DNA from: Pseudomonas faucium
GTDB taxonomy: Bacteria > Pseudomonadota > Gammaproteobacteria > Pseudomonadales > Pseudomonadaceae
DNA: 64,000 bases
Direction: 5' to 3'
Assembly (NCBI RefSeq): GCF_021602585.1
Contig: NZ_BQIP01000002.1
Location: 372,001 to 436,000 of the forward strand
Positions 43,997-52,371 of this stretch are shown in pieces. The notes beneath the pieces are model-generated. The model had not been told where the DNA came from. It did no database searches and saw only the letters and a program-made list of their open reading frames with translations. Numbering within the stretch: position 1 is the first letter of the stretch; every line of letters starts with the position of its first letter. Made by a program: the position numbers and the translations under genes.

Positions 43997-44092
43997 ATCA
44001 GCAAAAGCCGCCTGAACCCTCAAGTGTTCCGGGCGCGCGCCGACAGCGTGTCATCACGTCCCCCAGATGCATTACCCGTTGCGGATCCAGGC

Positions 44093-46000
44093 ATGACCGA
44101 AGAAGCCGAGCGCTGGAAAGAAAAATACCTAAAAAGCATCGAACAGCAGGAAAAGCTCGAGCGCCGCTGGGCTGCCCGCCTCGACTTGCTGCGCCGTGGC
44201 CTGGTGCGCAGCTCCCTTGCCGCAGAAGGCAGCGACAAGGTCGTTGACCAGTGCATGAAGGAAATGCGCGAGGTCATCCGCACCGACAACATGGACGCCG
44301 GGCTTGCCGGGCTGATTCCACGCCTGGAAAAGGCCGTGCTCGACTCCGAGCAACGCCGCGAAACGCGCATGAACCAGGTCAGCGATGCGCTGACCGCGCT
44401 GGTGACCCAACTTCAAGGCCTGCCGCTGCCCGGTGAGGTTTCCAGGCCGCTGAAGAAGCTGGCGAAAAAACTCGATGGGGGTGTCAGCCAGTCACGCGAG
44501 CTGCCCCCGCTGTTGGGTGAACTCAGCGGCCTGCAAGGGCGCGCGTTGGCGTCGCTGGGCAAGCCGGACGATCAAGCCAAGCCTGGGCTTTTGCAGCGCC
44601 TGTTCGGTAACCGCGAAGACGAGCCGCAGGAACCGAGCGATACCCACCCGGCGCCCGTGGTTGCCGATGCGCCGGCTGAAGCGCCGCAGCGGCCATTGCC
44701 TGACGGCCCCGTGCTGGTGGACCTGCCGCCAAGGGATGCCGATGAGCTGAGCCCGCTTGCACCGCCGCCGCCAGAAGAGCCTGCACAGCCAGAGCCCGAG
44801 GCAGCCGTCGTGGAGCAGGCAGCCATCGCCGAGCCTGCGGCAGATGAGCAGGCATCGCCTGAGGACGCGACAGCCGAACCTGAGGTCCTGGCGAGCCTCG
44901 AGGAAACCTTCGACGAAGACGGCCCCTACTCGCTCCCGGACGCGGTCGAGCCGCCTTACAGCCAGGTGGCCGCGCATATCGAGCAGACGCTGATCGGCCT
45001 GCTGGATGACCTCAGCCTGCCCGAGCGCCACAAGGCCCAGGCCCTGGCGATGCGCGAGCGGGTGGCGCGCGGGCTGAACTGGTACGAACTGATTCCGGTG
45101 CTCGATGACCTGGCCGTGCTCATGCTGGCCATCACCGACAGCGGCCAGCACGAGTTCGAAACCTATCTGCAGCAGCTCAACGAGCGCCTGGAAACCTTCC
45201 AGAGCCACCTGCACGAAGCCAGCGCCGGCCATGCCGACAACAGCACCGCCGCGCGTGAACTGGACAGCCAGCTGCGCGAGCAGGTCGATGGCCTGCAGAG
45301 CAGCGTGCAGGGCGCGGCCGACGTCGACAGCCTCAAGCACATTCTGGAAAACCGCCTGGAAGGCCTGCTGGTCACCATGGACGACCACCAGCAGGAACGC
45401 GACCGCCGCGAGCAGGAACTGGCCGGGCGCCTGCAAGGTTTGGCCGAACGCGTGGCGAGCATGGAGCAGGAAGCCCTGGGCTATCGCGAGCACCTCGAAG
45501 AGCAGCGCCAGAAGGCCCTGATCGACCCCCTGACCGGCCTGCCCAACCGCGCCGCCTGGAGCGAGCAGGTCGAGCGCGAGATGCTCGACTGGCAGGAGCA
45601 TGGCGGCCACCTGGCGATGGCGATTCTCGACCTCGACCACTTCAAGCGCATCAACGACAGCTACGGCCACCTGGCCGGCGACAAGGTGCTGAAGATCGTC
45701 GCCGATCAGCTGCGCAAGCGCCTGCGGGCACGCGACTTCATCGCCCGTTTCGGCGGCGAGGAGTTCGTCGTGCTGCTGCCGCAGACCTCGCCTGCCGCCG
45801 CTGCCCAGGTCGCCGAAGTGCTGCGCGCCGCGATCGAGGCCTGCCCGTTCCATTTCAAAGGCGAGCGCGTGGTCATCACCACGTCCATCGGCGTGAGCGC
45901 CTTCCGCTCCGGCGAGCGCGGCGACCAGGTGCTCAAGCGTGCCGATGCGGCGCTCTACAAGGCCAAGGACCTGGGGCGTAATCGGGTGGTAGACATGTAG
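44093..46000 (+). CDS. dgcH: GGDEF diguanylate cyclase DgcH-like
   Basis: About 635 residues without membrane helices. An N-terminal helical region (1-160; ERWKEKYLKSIEQQEKLERR) is followed by a proline/glutamate-rich low-complexity stretch (about 180-300), a coiled-coil region (330-475) and the GGDEF domain with GGEEF at 554-558. An inhibitory I-site RxxD (RARD, residues 545-548) lies five residues before it, so feedback by c-di-GMP is expected. Corresponds to PA5487/DgcH by order. The ATG at 44093 is preferred over GTG 44024, though neither has a good ribosome site. Confidence 0.9.
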   Translation: MTEEAERWKEKYLKSIEQQEKLERRWAARLDLLRRGLVRSSLAAEGSDKVVDQCMKEMREVIRTDNMDAGLAGLIPRLEKAVLDSEQRRETRMNQVSDALTALVTQLQGLPLPGEVSRPLKKLAKKLDGGVSQSRELPPLLGELSGLQGRALASLGKPDDQAKPGLLQRLFGNREDEPQEPSDTHPAPVVADAPAEAPQRPLPDGPVLVDLPPRDADELSPLAPPPPEEPAQPEPEAAVVEQAAIAEPAADEQASPEDATAEPEVLASLEETFDEDGPYSLPDAVEPPYSQVAAHIEQTLIGLLDDLSLPERHKAQALAMRERVARGLNWYELIPVLDDLAVLMLAITDSGQHEFETYLQQLNERLETFQSHLHEASAGHADNSTAARELDSQLREQVDGLQSSVQGAADVDSLKHILENRLEGLLVTMDDHQQERDRREQELAGRLQGLAERVASMEQEALGYREHLEEQRQKALIDPLTGLPNRAAWSEQVEREMLDWQEHGGHLAMAILDLDHFKRINDSYGHLAGDKVLKIVADQLRKRLRARDFIARFGGEEFVVLLPQTSPAAAAQVAEVLRAAIEACPFHFKGERVVITTSIGVSAFRSGERGDQVLKRADAALYKAKDLGRNRVVDM

Positions 46001-46093
46001 CACCTTCCTGAGCAGTGGTGAGCCGAGACTGGCTGGCCGGGTGTCGAGGCTTCGATGCCCCGGTTATCTACCCACTGCTTCAGGAGACTCATG

Positions 46094-46483
46094 ATGAAAA
46101 AATGGTTTTTGGTGTTGCTGTCAGGTTTCGCCTTTCACTCCGCTGCGATGGCCAGGGACGTGCTCTGGACCGCGCACATCAATGCCGCTGGCGAGGTGGT
46201 GCGGGCATGGCCTGCATGGATCGAGCGGGTGGAGCACACCCCTCAAGACAACTATTTCAGCCAGTACAAGCTGCATTTCAACAAGCGCATCGTGCACCAG
46301 GACCCCGGCTTCTGCGCGGTGTCTGCAATTGACGCCAGCTCCGAGCAACGCCTTGTGCATGGCCACGCCAAGGTAGTCGGCAAGCCAACCTACGAGAGCG
46401 TTACGGTCAATACGCAGCTGGTCGATGTCGACGGCCCCAGTGGCGACAATTCGATGGAATTCCTGCTGATGTGCACGCGCTGA
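46094..46483 (+). CDS. Small secreted protein of unknown function
   Basis: A 129-residue protein with a signal peptide (KKWFLVLLSGFAFHSAAMA) and a mature part containing EVVRAWPAWIERVEHTPQDN, two cysteines (GFCAVSA and LLMCTR, likely a disulfide) and SVTVNTQLVDVDGP. I recognise no family. AGGAG at 46082-46086 fits ATG 46094 (7 bp); ATG 46091 is also possible. It stands alone between dgcH and ampDh2. Confidence 0.75.
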   Translation: MKKWFLVLLSGFAFHSAAMARDVLWTAHINAAGEVVRAWPAWIERVEHTPQDNYFSQYKLHFNKRIVHQDPGFCAVSAIDASSEQRLVHGHAKVVGKPTYESVTVNTQLVDVDGPSGDNSMEFLLMCTR

Positions 46484-46562
46484 TACAAGGATATCCAGAA
46501 CGCCGGGCAGGGGCTCGTTATACTGATGGGCACGCTTACTTCAAATCGACGTGCCCCTCCTG

Positions 46563-47339
46563 ATGAAAACGCTTTTCACCGCGCTCGCTCTGCTGATCCT
46601 GACGGGCTGCTCCACAGGCCTGCGGATCGATCGCAGCCACCCTTCGGCCAACCAGGACAACCGCATCCAGTTCGTCGTCCTGCATTACACCAATGCGTCG
46701 CTGGAGCGTTCGCTGGCGCTGCTGACCCAGGGTGAAGTCAGCGCCCACTACCTGATCGGCGACGGCCCGGCCACGGTCTATCAGCTGGTCGACGAAAACC
46801 GCCGCGCCTGGCACGCCGGCGACAGCCAATGGCAGGGGCGCACCTGGCTCAACTCCAGCTCCATCGGCATCGAGATCGTCAACCCCGGGTTCGACGATAC
46901 CCCCAACGGCCGCGTGTGGTACCCCTACAGCGAGGCGCAGATCCAGTCGCTGATCGCCCTGCTCAAGGACATCGTCAAGCGCAACAACATCGAGCCACGG
47001 CACATCATCGGCCACAGTGACATCGCGCCGCTGCGCAAGCTCGACCCGGGGCCGCTGTTCCCCTGGAAGCGCCTGGCCGACGAGGGGCTTGGGGTATGGC
47101 CCGAGGCCAATGCCGTGGCCCGCCAGCAGGCCTATTTCAGCGCCAACCCGCCGAGCATCGGCTGGTTCCAGCAGGAGCTGGCGCGCTTTGGCTACGCGAT
47201 CGAGCAGACCGGGGTGCTCGATGTCGCCACCCGTCACGTCATCGCGGCCTTCCAGATGCGCTTCCGCCCACAGCGCTTCGATGGCACGCCTGATGCCCAG
47301 ACGGCAGCGATGCTGCAAGTGCTCAACCGCACCCGCTGA
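46563..47339 (+). CDS. ampDh2: N-acetylmuramoyl-L-alanine amidase AmpDh2
   Basis: A 258-residue lipoprotein amidase that cleaves peptide stems from murein. Signal FTALALLILTGCS ends in a lipobox, placing it at the outer membrane. The amidase_2 zinc ligands are in VVLHYTNAS, RHIIGHSDIAP and KLDPGPLFPW; the C-terminal peptidoglycan-binding domain (about 195-258) contains FGYAIEQTGVLD and FQMRFRPQRFDG. Matches PA5485 by position upstream of kinB. The GTG at 46551 is an alternative start. Confidence 0.92.
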   Translation: MKTLFTALALLILTGCSTGLRIDRSHPSANQDNRIQFVVLHYTNASLERSLALLTQGEVSAHYLIGDGPATVYQLVDENRRAWHAGDSQWQGRTWLNSSSIGIEIVNPGFDDTPNGRVWYPYSEAQIQSLIALLKDIVKRNNIEPRHIIGHSDIAPLRKLDPGPLFPWKRLADEGLGVWPEANAVARQQAYFSANPPSIGWFQQELARFGYAIEQTGVLDVATRHVIAAFQMRFRPQRFDGTPDAQTAAMLQVLNRTR

Positions 47340-47369
47340 CTCCTCCGCCCAACGGCCAGGGCAATCCTC

Positions 47370-47404
47370 CATCCAGTTGCTATACCTTGTATATCAACTG
47401 GATG
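47370..47404. repeat. 35-bp near-perfect inverted repeat over the EAL gene start
   Basis: 16-bp arms, CATCCAGTTGCTATAC and GTATATCAACTGGATG, with one mismatch and a 3-base loop CTT. It begins 31 bp after the ampDh2 stop and its right arm contains one possible ATG (47402) of the EAL gene. It has no T-tract. It could be an operator or an mRNA hairpin masking the start. Confidence 0.85.
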
Positions 47405-47410
47405 CTGCCC

Positions 47411-49030
47411 ATGTCGGCCCTGATAACTGCACTGCGCCAATTTTTTTACCAACCCTGGATGCTGGCCACCTTGGCAGCGGTGGCCAGCGCCGCAGTCTTG
47501 CTCACCGCCAGCATCGCCATTGCCCTGCAACAGATGAAGGAAAGCGAGAGCGCGCAGATGAACGCCCAGGGCGAGCGCTTTCTCGACCGCCTCGAGCAGG
47601 TGTTCGGCCAACTGCGCGAAGGCGTCGACGAGCTTCAGTCGCAGCCACTGCGTGGATGCAGCCCGGCCATGCTGGCATTGCTGCAACAGGTGGGCTTGGG
47701 GTCACGCTTCATCTATGAGGCGGCTTATGTCGACAGCAATGTCGCCTGCTCCAACCGCGGCGGCGCCAGGGCCTTCGTGCCCACGCGGGCGCCGGATATC
47801 CAGGGCCCGACCTACAGCTACTGGCTCAACACCACCACCGAACCCAACGAGAACCTCGCCGCGCTGATGCTCGCGCGGGGCAATTTCCTGGTGTCCACCT
47901 CACGCGGGCACCTCACCGATGTGGTCGACCTGCCGCCGGGTGGCAGCCTGCTGGTGGTGCTCGACAATGGCACCCGGGCGATCCCGGTGCTGGGCCCGCC
48001 GCAGGTCTGGCCTCCGGCAAGCACCTGGCCGCCGCCCAGCAACAACGCGCTGTTCGAGCTGCATGACCGCCTGGTTTATCGCATGCCGACCAAATCCCCG
48101 GACTACCAGCTGGTGTTGATCGCGCCACGGGCCAGTCTGCCGCTGAGGATGAACGGCATGCTCTGGCTGCTGTTCCCCGGCAGTGTGCTGGCAGCCTGCT
48201 GCATTGGCTGGCTGGTGCTGCAGCTGATCCAGCAGCGCCGCTCGATGAGTTCGGAATTGCAGACCGCGTTGCGCCGCGGCGAATTACAGGTGCTCTACCA
48301 GCCCATCATCGAACTCGACAGCCGCCGCTGCGTGGGCGCCGAAGCGCTGGTGCGCTGGCGAAGGCCGGACGGCACCCTGACCAGCCCGGATCTGTTCATC
48401 CCGCTGGCCGAAAACACCGGCCAGATTCGCCAGATCACCGATTTTGTCCTGCAGCGGGTGCTGGAGCAGTTGGGCCAGTTGCTGCGCTCGCACCGCAACC
48501 TTTATATCTCGGTGAACCTCGCCGCCTGCGATGTGATGGCGCCGCGCATCGGCCGGGTGGCGGCACGCTTGCTGGCACTGCACCGGGTAGCGGCCAGCCA
48601 GATCGCCTTCGAGGTGACCGAGCGCGGGCTGATCGATGTGGTGGTGGCCCGTGACAACCTGCAAGCCCTGCGCGCCGTCGGGCATCAGGTGCTGATCGAC
48701 GATTTCGGCACCGGCTATTGCAGCCTGGCCTACCTGCAGACCTTGCCGGTGGACTGCCTGAAGATCGACAAGGCCTTCATCGATGCCCTCGGGCACGATG
48801 CCGCCAGCAGCGGCGTGGCCCCGCACATCATCCGCATGGCCCATGACCTGCACCTGCGGGTGATTGCCGAGGGCATCGAATGCGAGGCCCAGGCAGTGCT
48901 GCTCAACAGCGAAGGGGTCAATTACGGGCAGGGGTGGCTGTTCGCCCACCCGCTCAATGCCCGGCAATTCGCCGAGCTGGTCACCCGCGGCCGGCAAGTC
49001 GGGCGCCAGCGCCTGGATGACGAGCCCTGA
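47411..49030 (+). CDS. CSS-type sensor cyclic-di-GMP phosphodiesterase (EAL)
   Basis: About 539 residues. Two membrane helices (about 22-42 and 240-265) enclose a periplasmic CSS-type domain with two cysteines (LRGCSPAM and VACSNRGG; here CSN, not CSS), a redox-sensing design controlled by DsbA in PdeC. The EAL domain is catalytically complete: E311AL, VNLAA, FEVTER, DDFGTGY, LKIDKAFI, AEGIE and the Q in YGQGWLFAHP. It should hydrolyse c-di-GMP, opposing DgcH. The start is uncertain: ATG 47411 is used, ATG 47402 lies inside the inverted repeat. Confidence 0.9.
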   Translation: MSALITALRQFFYQPWMLATLAAVASAAVLLTASIAIALQQMKESESAQMNAQGERFLDRLEQVFGQLREGVDELQSQPLRGCSPAMLALLQQVGLGSRFIYEAAYVDSNVACSNRGGARAFVPTRAPDIQGPTYSYWLNTTTEPNENLAALMLARGNFLVSTSRGHLTDVVDLPPGGSLLVVLDNGTRAIPVLGPPQVWPPASTWPPPSNNALFELHDRLVYRMPTKSPDYQLVLIAPRASLPLRMNGMLWLLFPGSVLAACCIGWLVLQLIQQRRSMSSELQTALRRGELQVLYQPIIELDSRRCVGAEALVRWRRPDGTLTSPDLFIPLAENTGQIRQITDFVLQRVLEQLGQLLRSHRNLYISVNLAACDVMAPRIGRVAARLLALHRVAASQIAFEVTERGLIDVVVARDNLQALRAVGHQVLIDDFGTGYCSLAYLQTLPVDCLKIDKAFIDALGHDAASSGVAPHIIRMAHDLHLRVIAEGIECEAQAVLLNSEGVNYGQGWLFAHPLNARQFAELVTRGRQVGRQRLDDEP

Positions 49031-49039
49031 GGGCGGCCC

Positions 49040-50818
49040 TCAGACCGGCAAGGCCATATAGAACTGCGTGCCCTGGCCCGGGCGCGAAAACACCCCCATG
49101 CGCCCGCCATGCAGTTGCACGATTTCCTTGCACAGCGCCAGGCCAAGCCCGGCCCCGCCCTTTTTGCGCCCGACCTGTACGAACGGCTCGAAGATCCGCC
49201 CCTGTTGCCCATAGGCGATGCCTTCGCCATTGTCCTCGACGCTGACGATCACCCGCTCGGCATGGCGCCGGGCATGCAGGCGGATGCGCCCGCCGCTGGC
49301 GGTATGGCGGATGGCGTTGTGCAGCAGGTTGTCGAGCACCCGGTCGAGCTGGGCGACATCGGCCTGAATCCGTGGCAGCGGCAGGTCCAGCTCCTTGACC
49401 AGCTCGATCTGCTTGGCCGCCGCCTGCTCGCTGAAGCGGGCCTGGGCATGTGCCAGCAGCTCGTCGATGGCGCAGGGCGCAAGCTCCAGCTTTTGTAGCC
49501 CGCTCTGGTAGCGCGAGAAGTTGAGCAGGTCGTTGATCAGCTGGGTCAGGCGCTGCATTTCCTCGCCAATGGTGTCCAGAAGGTCGCTCTCGCGGGCCTC
49601 GGGCGGGAACTTGATGCGCTCGCGCAGCAGGCCGAAGGCCATGTGCATGCCGGTGACCGGCGTGCGCAGTTCATGGGAGGCGCGCAGCACGAACTCGCTG
49701 CGCACGCGCTCGAAGGCGCGCTGCTCGGTGACATCGTGCAGCACCATCACCGCGCCCAGGATCGGCCCCTGCGGGTGGCTGACCGGGGTCAGGCTGTAGG
49801 TCAGCAGGCGCGATTCTTCATCGACTTCGATGCTCAAGTCGTCCGGCGGCCGGTCCAGGTTGCCGCCACGCAGCACCTGGCGCAGCTGCTGCTCCAGCTC
49901 CGGGCGCTGCAGGGCCTGGGCCAGGCCTGTGCCGACACGGCTGTCGCTCCAGCCCAGCTGGCGCTGGGCAACCGGGTTGAGGTGTTCCAGGCGGCCTTGG
50001 CGGTCGATGATCAGCAAGCCATCGTCGATGCTGTCGAGCACCGCCTGCAGGCGCTGCTGGCCGGCCAGCAGTTCATCGACATTGGTGGCCTGGTGCTTGC
50101 GCAGGGCATCGGCCATCAGGCCAAAGCGCCGCGTCAGCTGGTTGAGCTCGACGGCCTGGGTCACCGGCAGGGTGACATCGAAGTTGCCCTGGCCAAGCTG
50201 GTCGGCCGCCTTGGCCAGGGCTTCGATCGGCTGGCCGAAGCGCCGGGCGATGTTGTGCGCAGTAATGAAGCCCAGCACCAGCACCACCAGGCCCATCAGG
50301 CCGAGCACACCGCTGACCAGCATGGCCCGGTCGCGGCTGATTTCTTCGCTGCGGGTAATCTGGTCGAGGGCCTGCTTGTGGGAATCGATCAGGTCGGTGC
50401 GGACCTGGTTGAAAGCGGCGCCCAGTGGTTGGTCGACGCCCAGGCTGACGGCCGGCGCCGGGCTGTCGCGGTAGGCCTGGAGGAAGGCCTGGTAGTTGCT
50501 GCTGGCCTTGCTGAAACCGGTGCGCTCGCCCCCTTGCTCCAGCCCTTGGTGAAGCAGGCTCTGAAAGTTCTGCTGCAAGGTTTGCAGGCTTTGCGGGGCC
50601 GTGTCCTGGTCGAGCATCAGGGTCAGCTGTTCACCCAGGTTCTGGCGCAGCTTCAGGCCGGTTTCCAGCGCCTGGGTAGTATCGCGCACCGACTGCTGCT
50701 GCATCGTGGCCATCTGCAGTACGCTCACCAGGCCCAGCAGCAAGCCCAGCAAGGCCACCGTGACCAGTGCCGAAATGCTCAGGAAAAGCCGCGTGCGCAG
50801 CTTCATCGGCCATCTCAT
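49040..50818 (-). CDS. kinB: Sensor histidine kinase KinB
   Basis: A 592-residue inner-membrane kinase of AlgB. Order: helix (8-32; LFLSISALVTVALLGLLLG), periplasmic four-helix sensor, helix (about 168-190), HAMP, PAS (DGLLIIDRQGRLEHLN), HisKA with H382 in ASHELRTP, and HATPase (NAIRHTASGG, VEDNGEGIA, GAGLGLALCKEI). In P. aeruginosa KinB controls alginate and quorum traits by dephosphorylating AlgB. Start 50818 overlaps the algB stop (ATGA); ATG 50806 (MKLRTRLF) is also plausible. Convergent with the EAL gene. Confidence 0.95.
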   Translation of the reverse strand: MRWPMKLRTRLFLSISALVTVALLGLLLGLVSVLQMATMQQQSVRDTTQALETGLKLRQNLGEQLTLMLDQDTAPQSLQTLQQNFQSLLHQGLEQGGERTGFSKASSNYQAFLQAYRDSPAPAVSLGVDQPLGAAFNQVRTDLIDSHKQALDQITRSEEISRDRAMLVSGVLGLMGLVVLVLGFITAHNIARRFGQPIEALAKAADQLGQGNFDVTLPVTQAVELNQLTRRFGLMADALRKHQATNVDELLAGQQRLQAVLDSIDDGLLIIDRQGRLEHLNPVAQRQLGWSDSRVGTGLAQALQRPELEQQLRQVLRGGNLDRPPDDLSIEVDEESRLLTYSLTPVSHPQGPILGAVMVLHDVTEQRAFERVRSEFVLRASHELRTPVTGMHMAFGLLRERIKFPPEARESDLLDTIGEEMQRLTQLINDLLNFSRYQSGLQKLELAPCAIDELLAHAQARFSEQAAAKQIELVKELDLPLPRIQADVAQLDRVLDNLLHNAIRHTASGGRIRLHARRHAERVIVSVEDNGEGIAYGQQGRIFEPFVQVGRKKGGAGLGLALCKEIVQLHGGRMGVFSRPGQGTQFYMALPV

Positions 50819-52161
50819 AAGTTGTACTGCTTGCGTTTGCGATAGAGGGTCGAGGCGTCGATGCCCAAGGTCTTGGCCGCCTGGTCGAGGGTATCGCTGG
50901 CCGCCAGCACCGCGCCGATGTGGGCGCGCTCCAGCTCATCCAGGCTCAGCGCCGCGCCCACGCGCGGGGCATTGCTGGCGGGCTGCTCGCCCATGCCCAG
51001 GTGGCTGATCTCGACCCGCTCCTGCGGGCAGATGATGCTGGCCCGCTCGATCACGTTGCGCAGCTCGCGGATGTTGCCCGGCCAGCGGTAGTTGAGCAGC
51101 GCGGCGCGGGCCTCATCGCTGAAGCCTCGGGCCGGGCGCGAGTACTCCTTGACGAAGCGGGCGAGGAAGCGGTCGGCCAGGGTCAGGATGTCTTCGCTGC
51201 GCTCGCGCAGGGGCGGCAGGTGCAGGGTGATGACGTTGAGGCGGTACAGCAGGTCTTCGCGGAAGCGGCTTTCGCGCACCATTTCCTCGAGGTTCAGGTT
51301 GGTCGCCGCGAGGATGCGCACATCGGCGCGGCGGGTCACCGGGTCACCGACCCGCTCGTACTCCTTGTCCTGGATGAAACGCAGCAGTTTGGGCTGCAAC
51401 GCCAGCGGGAAGTCGCCGATTTCATCGAGGAACAGCGTGCCGCCGTCGGCCTGGCTGACCCGGCCAAGGGTGCTCTCGCTGGCGCCGGTGAAGGCGCCGC
51501 GGGTGTGGCCGAACAGTTCGCTTTCCATCAGCTCGGCATTGAGCGATGGGCAGTTGATGGTCACGCAGGCTTTGCGCGCGCGCTTGCTCCAGCCATGGAT
51601 GGCCCGGGCCAGTTCGCCCTTACCGGTACCCGACTCGCCGAGAATGAGGATGTTGGCATCGGTGGTGGCCACCTGCCGGGCGGTTTCCAGCACCGCCATC
51701 ATCGCCGGGCTGTGCGAGTCGAGGCCGTCCTTGGGTTTGCGCACCTCGCCTTCGAGGGCTTCCAGGCGCGCCGACAGCTGGCGCACTTCCAGCTGCTTGG
51801 CCGTGGCCAGGCGCAGTTGGTCGGGGCTGCAAGGCTTGACCAGGTAATCGGCGGCGCCCGCCTGGATGGCGTCGACCGCGGTGTCGATCGCCGAATGCGC
51901 GGTAACGATCACCACGCGCATCCAGGGCGCCTGGACGCGCATCTGCGCCAGTACATCCAGGCCGTTGTCCTCGCCCAGGCGCAGGTCGAGGAAGCACAGG
52001 TCGAACACCTGGCGCTGCAACAAGGCTTCGGCCTGCGCCGCACTGTTGGCGGTGGCCACGCTGTAGCCTTCGTCTTCCAGGCAGTAGCGGAAGGTGCGCA
52101 GGATCGCGGACTCGTCGTCCACCAGCAGAATGCGGCCTTGGTTGTCCTGGGCGGATTCCAT
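50815..52161 (-). CDS. algB: NtrC-family response regulator AlgB
   Basis: A 448-residue regulator: receiver domain with phospho-acceptor D59 (CFLDLRLGEDNG), AAA+ sigma-54 interaction domain with Walker A GESGTGKG, an intact GAFTGA loop (HTRGAFTGASES) and Walker B GGTLFLDEIGD, and a C-terminal Fis-type HTH (TLDQAAKTLGIDASTLYRKR). Length and sequence match P. aeruginosa AlgB. The intact GAFTGA means it can contact sigma-54. ATG 52161 is used. It is divergent from a gene with a sigma-54 promoter. Confidence 0.96.
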   Translation of the reverse strand: MESAQDNQGRILLVDDESAILRTFRYCLEDEGYSVATANSAAQAEALLQRQVFDLCFLDLRLGEDNGLDVLAQMRVQAPWMRVVIVTAHSAIDTAVDAIQAGAADYLVKPCSPDQLRLATAKQLEVRQLSARLEALEGEVRKPKDGLDSHSPAMMAVLETARQVATTDANILILGESGTGKGELARAIHGWSKRARKACVTINCPSLNAELMESELFGHTRGAFTGASESTLGRVSQADGGTLFLDEIGDFPLALQPKLLRFIQDKEYERVGDPVTRRADVRILAATNLNLEEMVRESRFREDLLYRLNVITLHLPPLRERSEDILTLADRFLARFVKEYSRPARGFSDEARAALLNYRWPGNIRELRNVIERASIICPQERVEISHLGMGEQPASNAPRVGAALSLDELERAHIGAVLAASDTLDQAAKTLGIDASTLYRKRKQYNL

Positions 52162-52318
52162 TTTCCTGAGCTCCTTAGGGTAGGTCTTCAATTAGTGTGG
52201 GGAAAATCGGGCAAGTTGCATGGTCAATTCTGAAGGATTCTGTCCTTTGCATGCTAGCCAATGGCCAAACAGCCCCCGCAAGCCCCGATATCTCGATGAT
52301 TTTGTTAGAGCTTGGCGA

Positions 52319-52334
52319 TGGCACATTGGTTGCG
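52319..52334 (+). promoter_or_regulatory. Sigma-54 promoter upstream of BON gene
   Basis: TGGCACATTGGTTGCG matches TGGCACGNNNNTTGCW at all but two positions, with exact GG-GC spacing. It ends 38 bp before the start codon of the BON gene, in the 210-bp gap shared with algB. I see no clear dyad upstream. Confidence 0.72.
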
Positions 52335-52371
52335 ACGATTTATGGATTTTGCCCACAAAAGGAGTGCAACC

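Noticed and set aside
47387-47410. TTG 47387 or ATG 47402 as the EAL gene start
   Set aside because: Both lie inside the strong inverted repeat and lack a ribosome site; ATG 47411 is just outside it. Not fully excluded.
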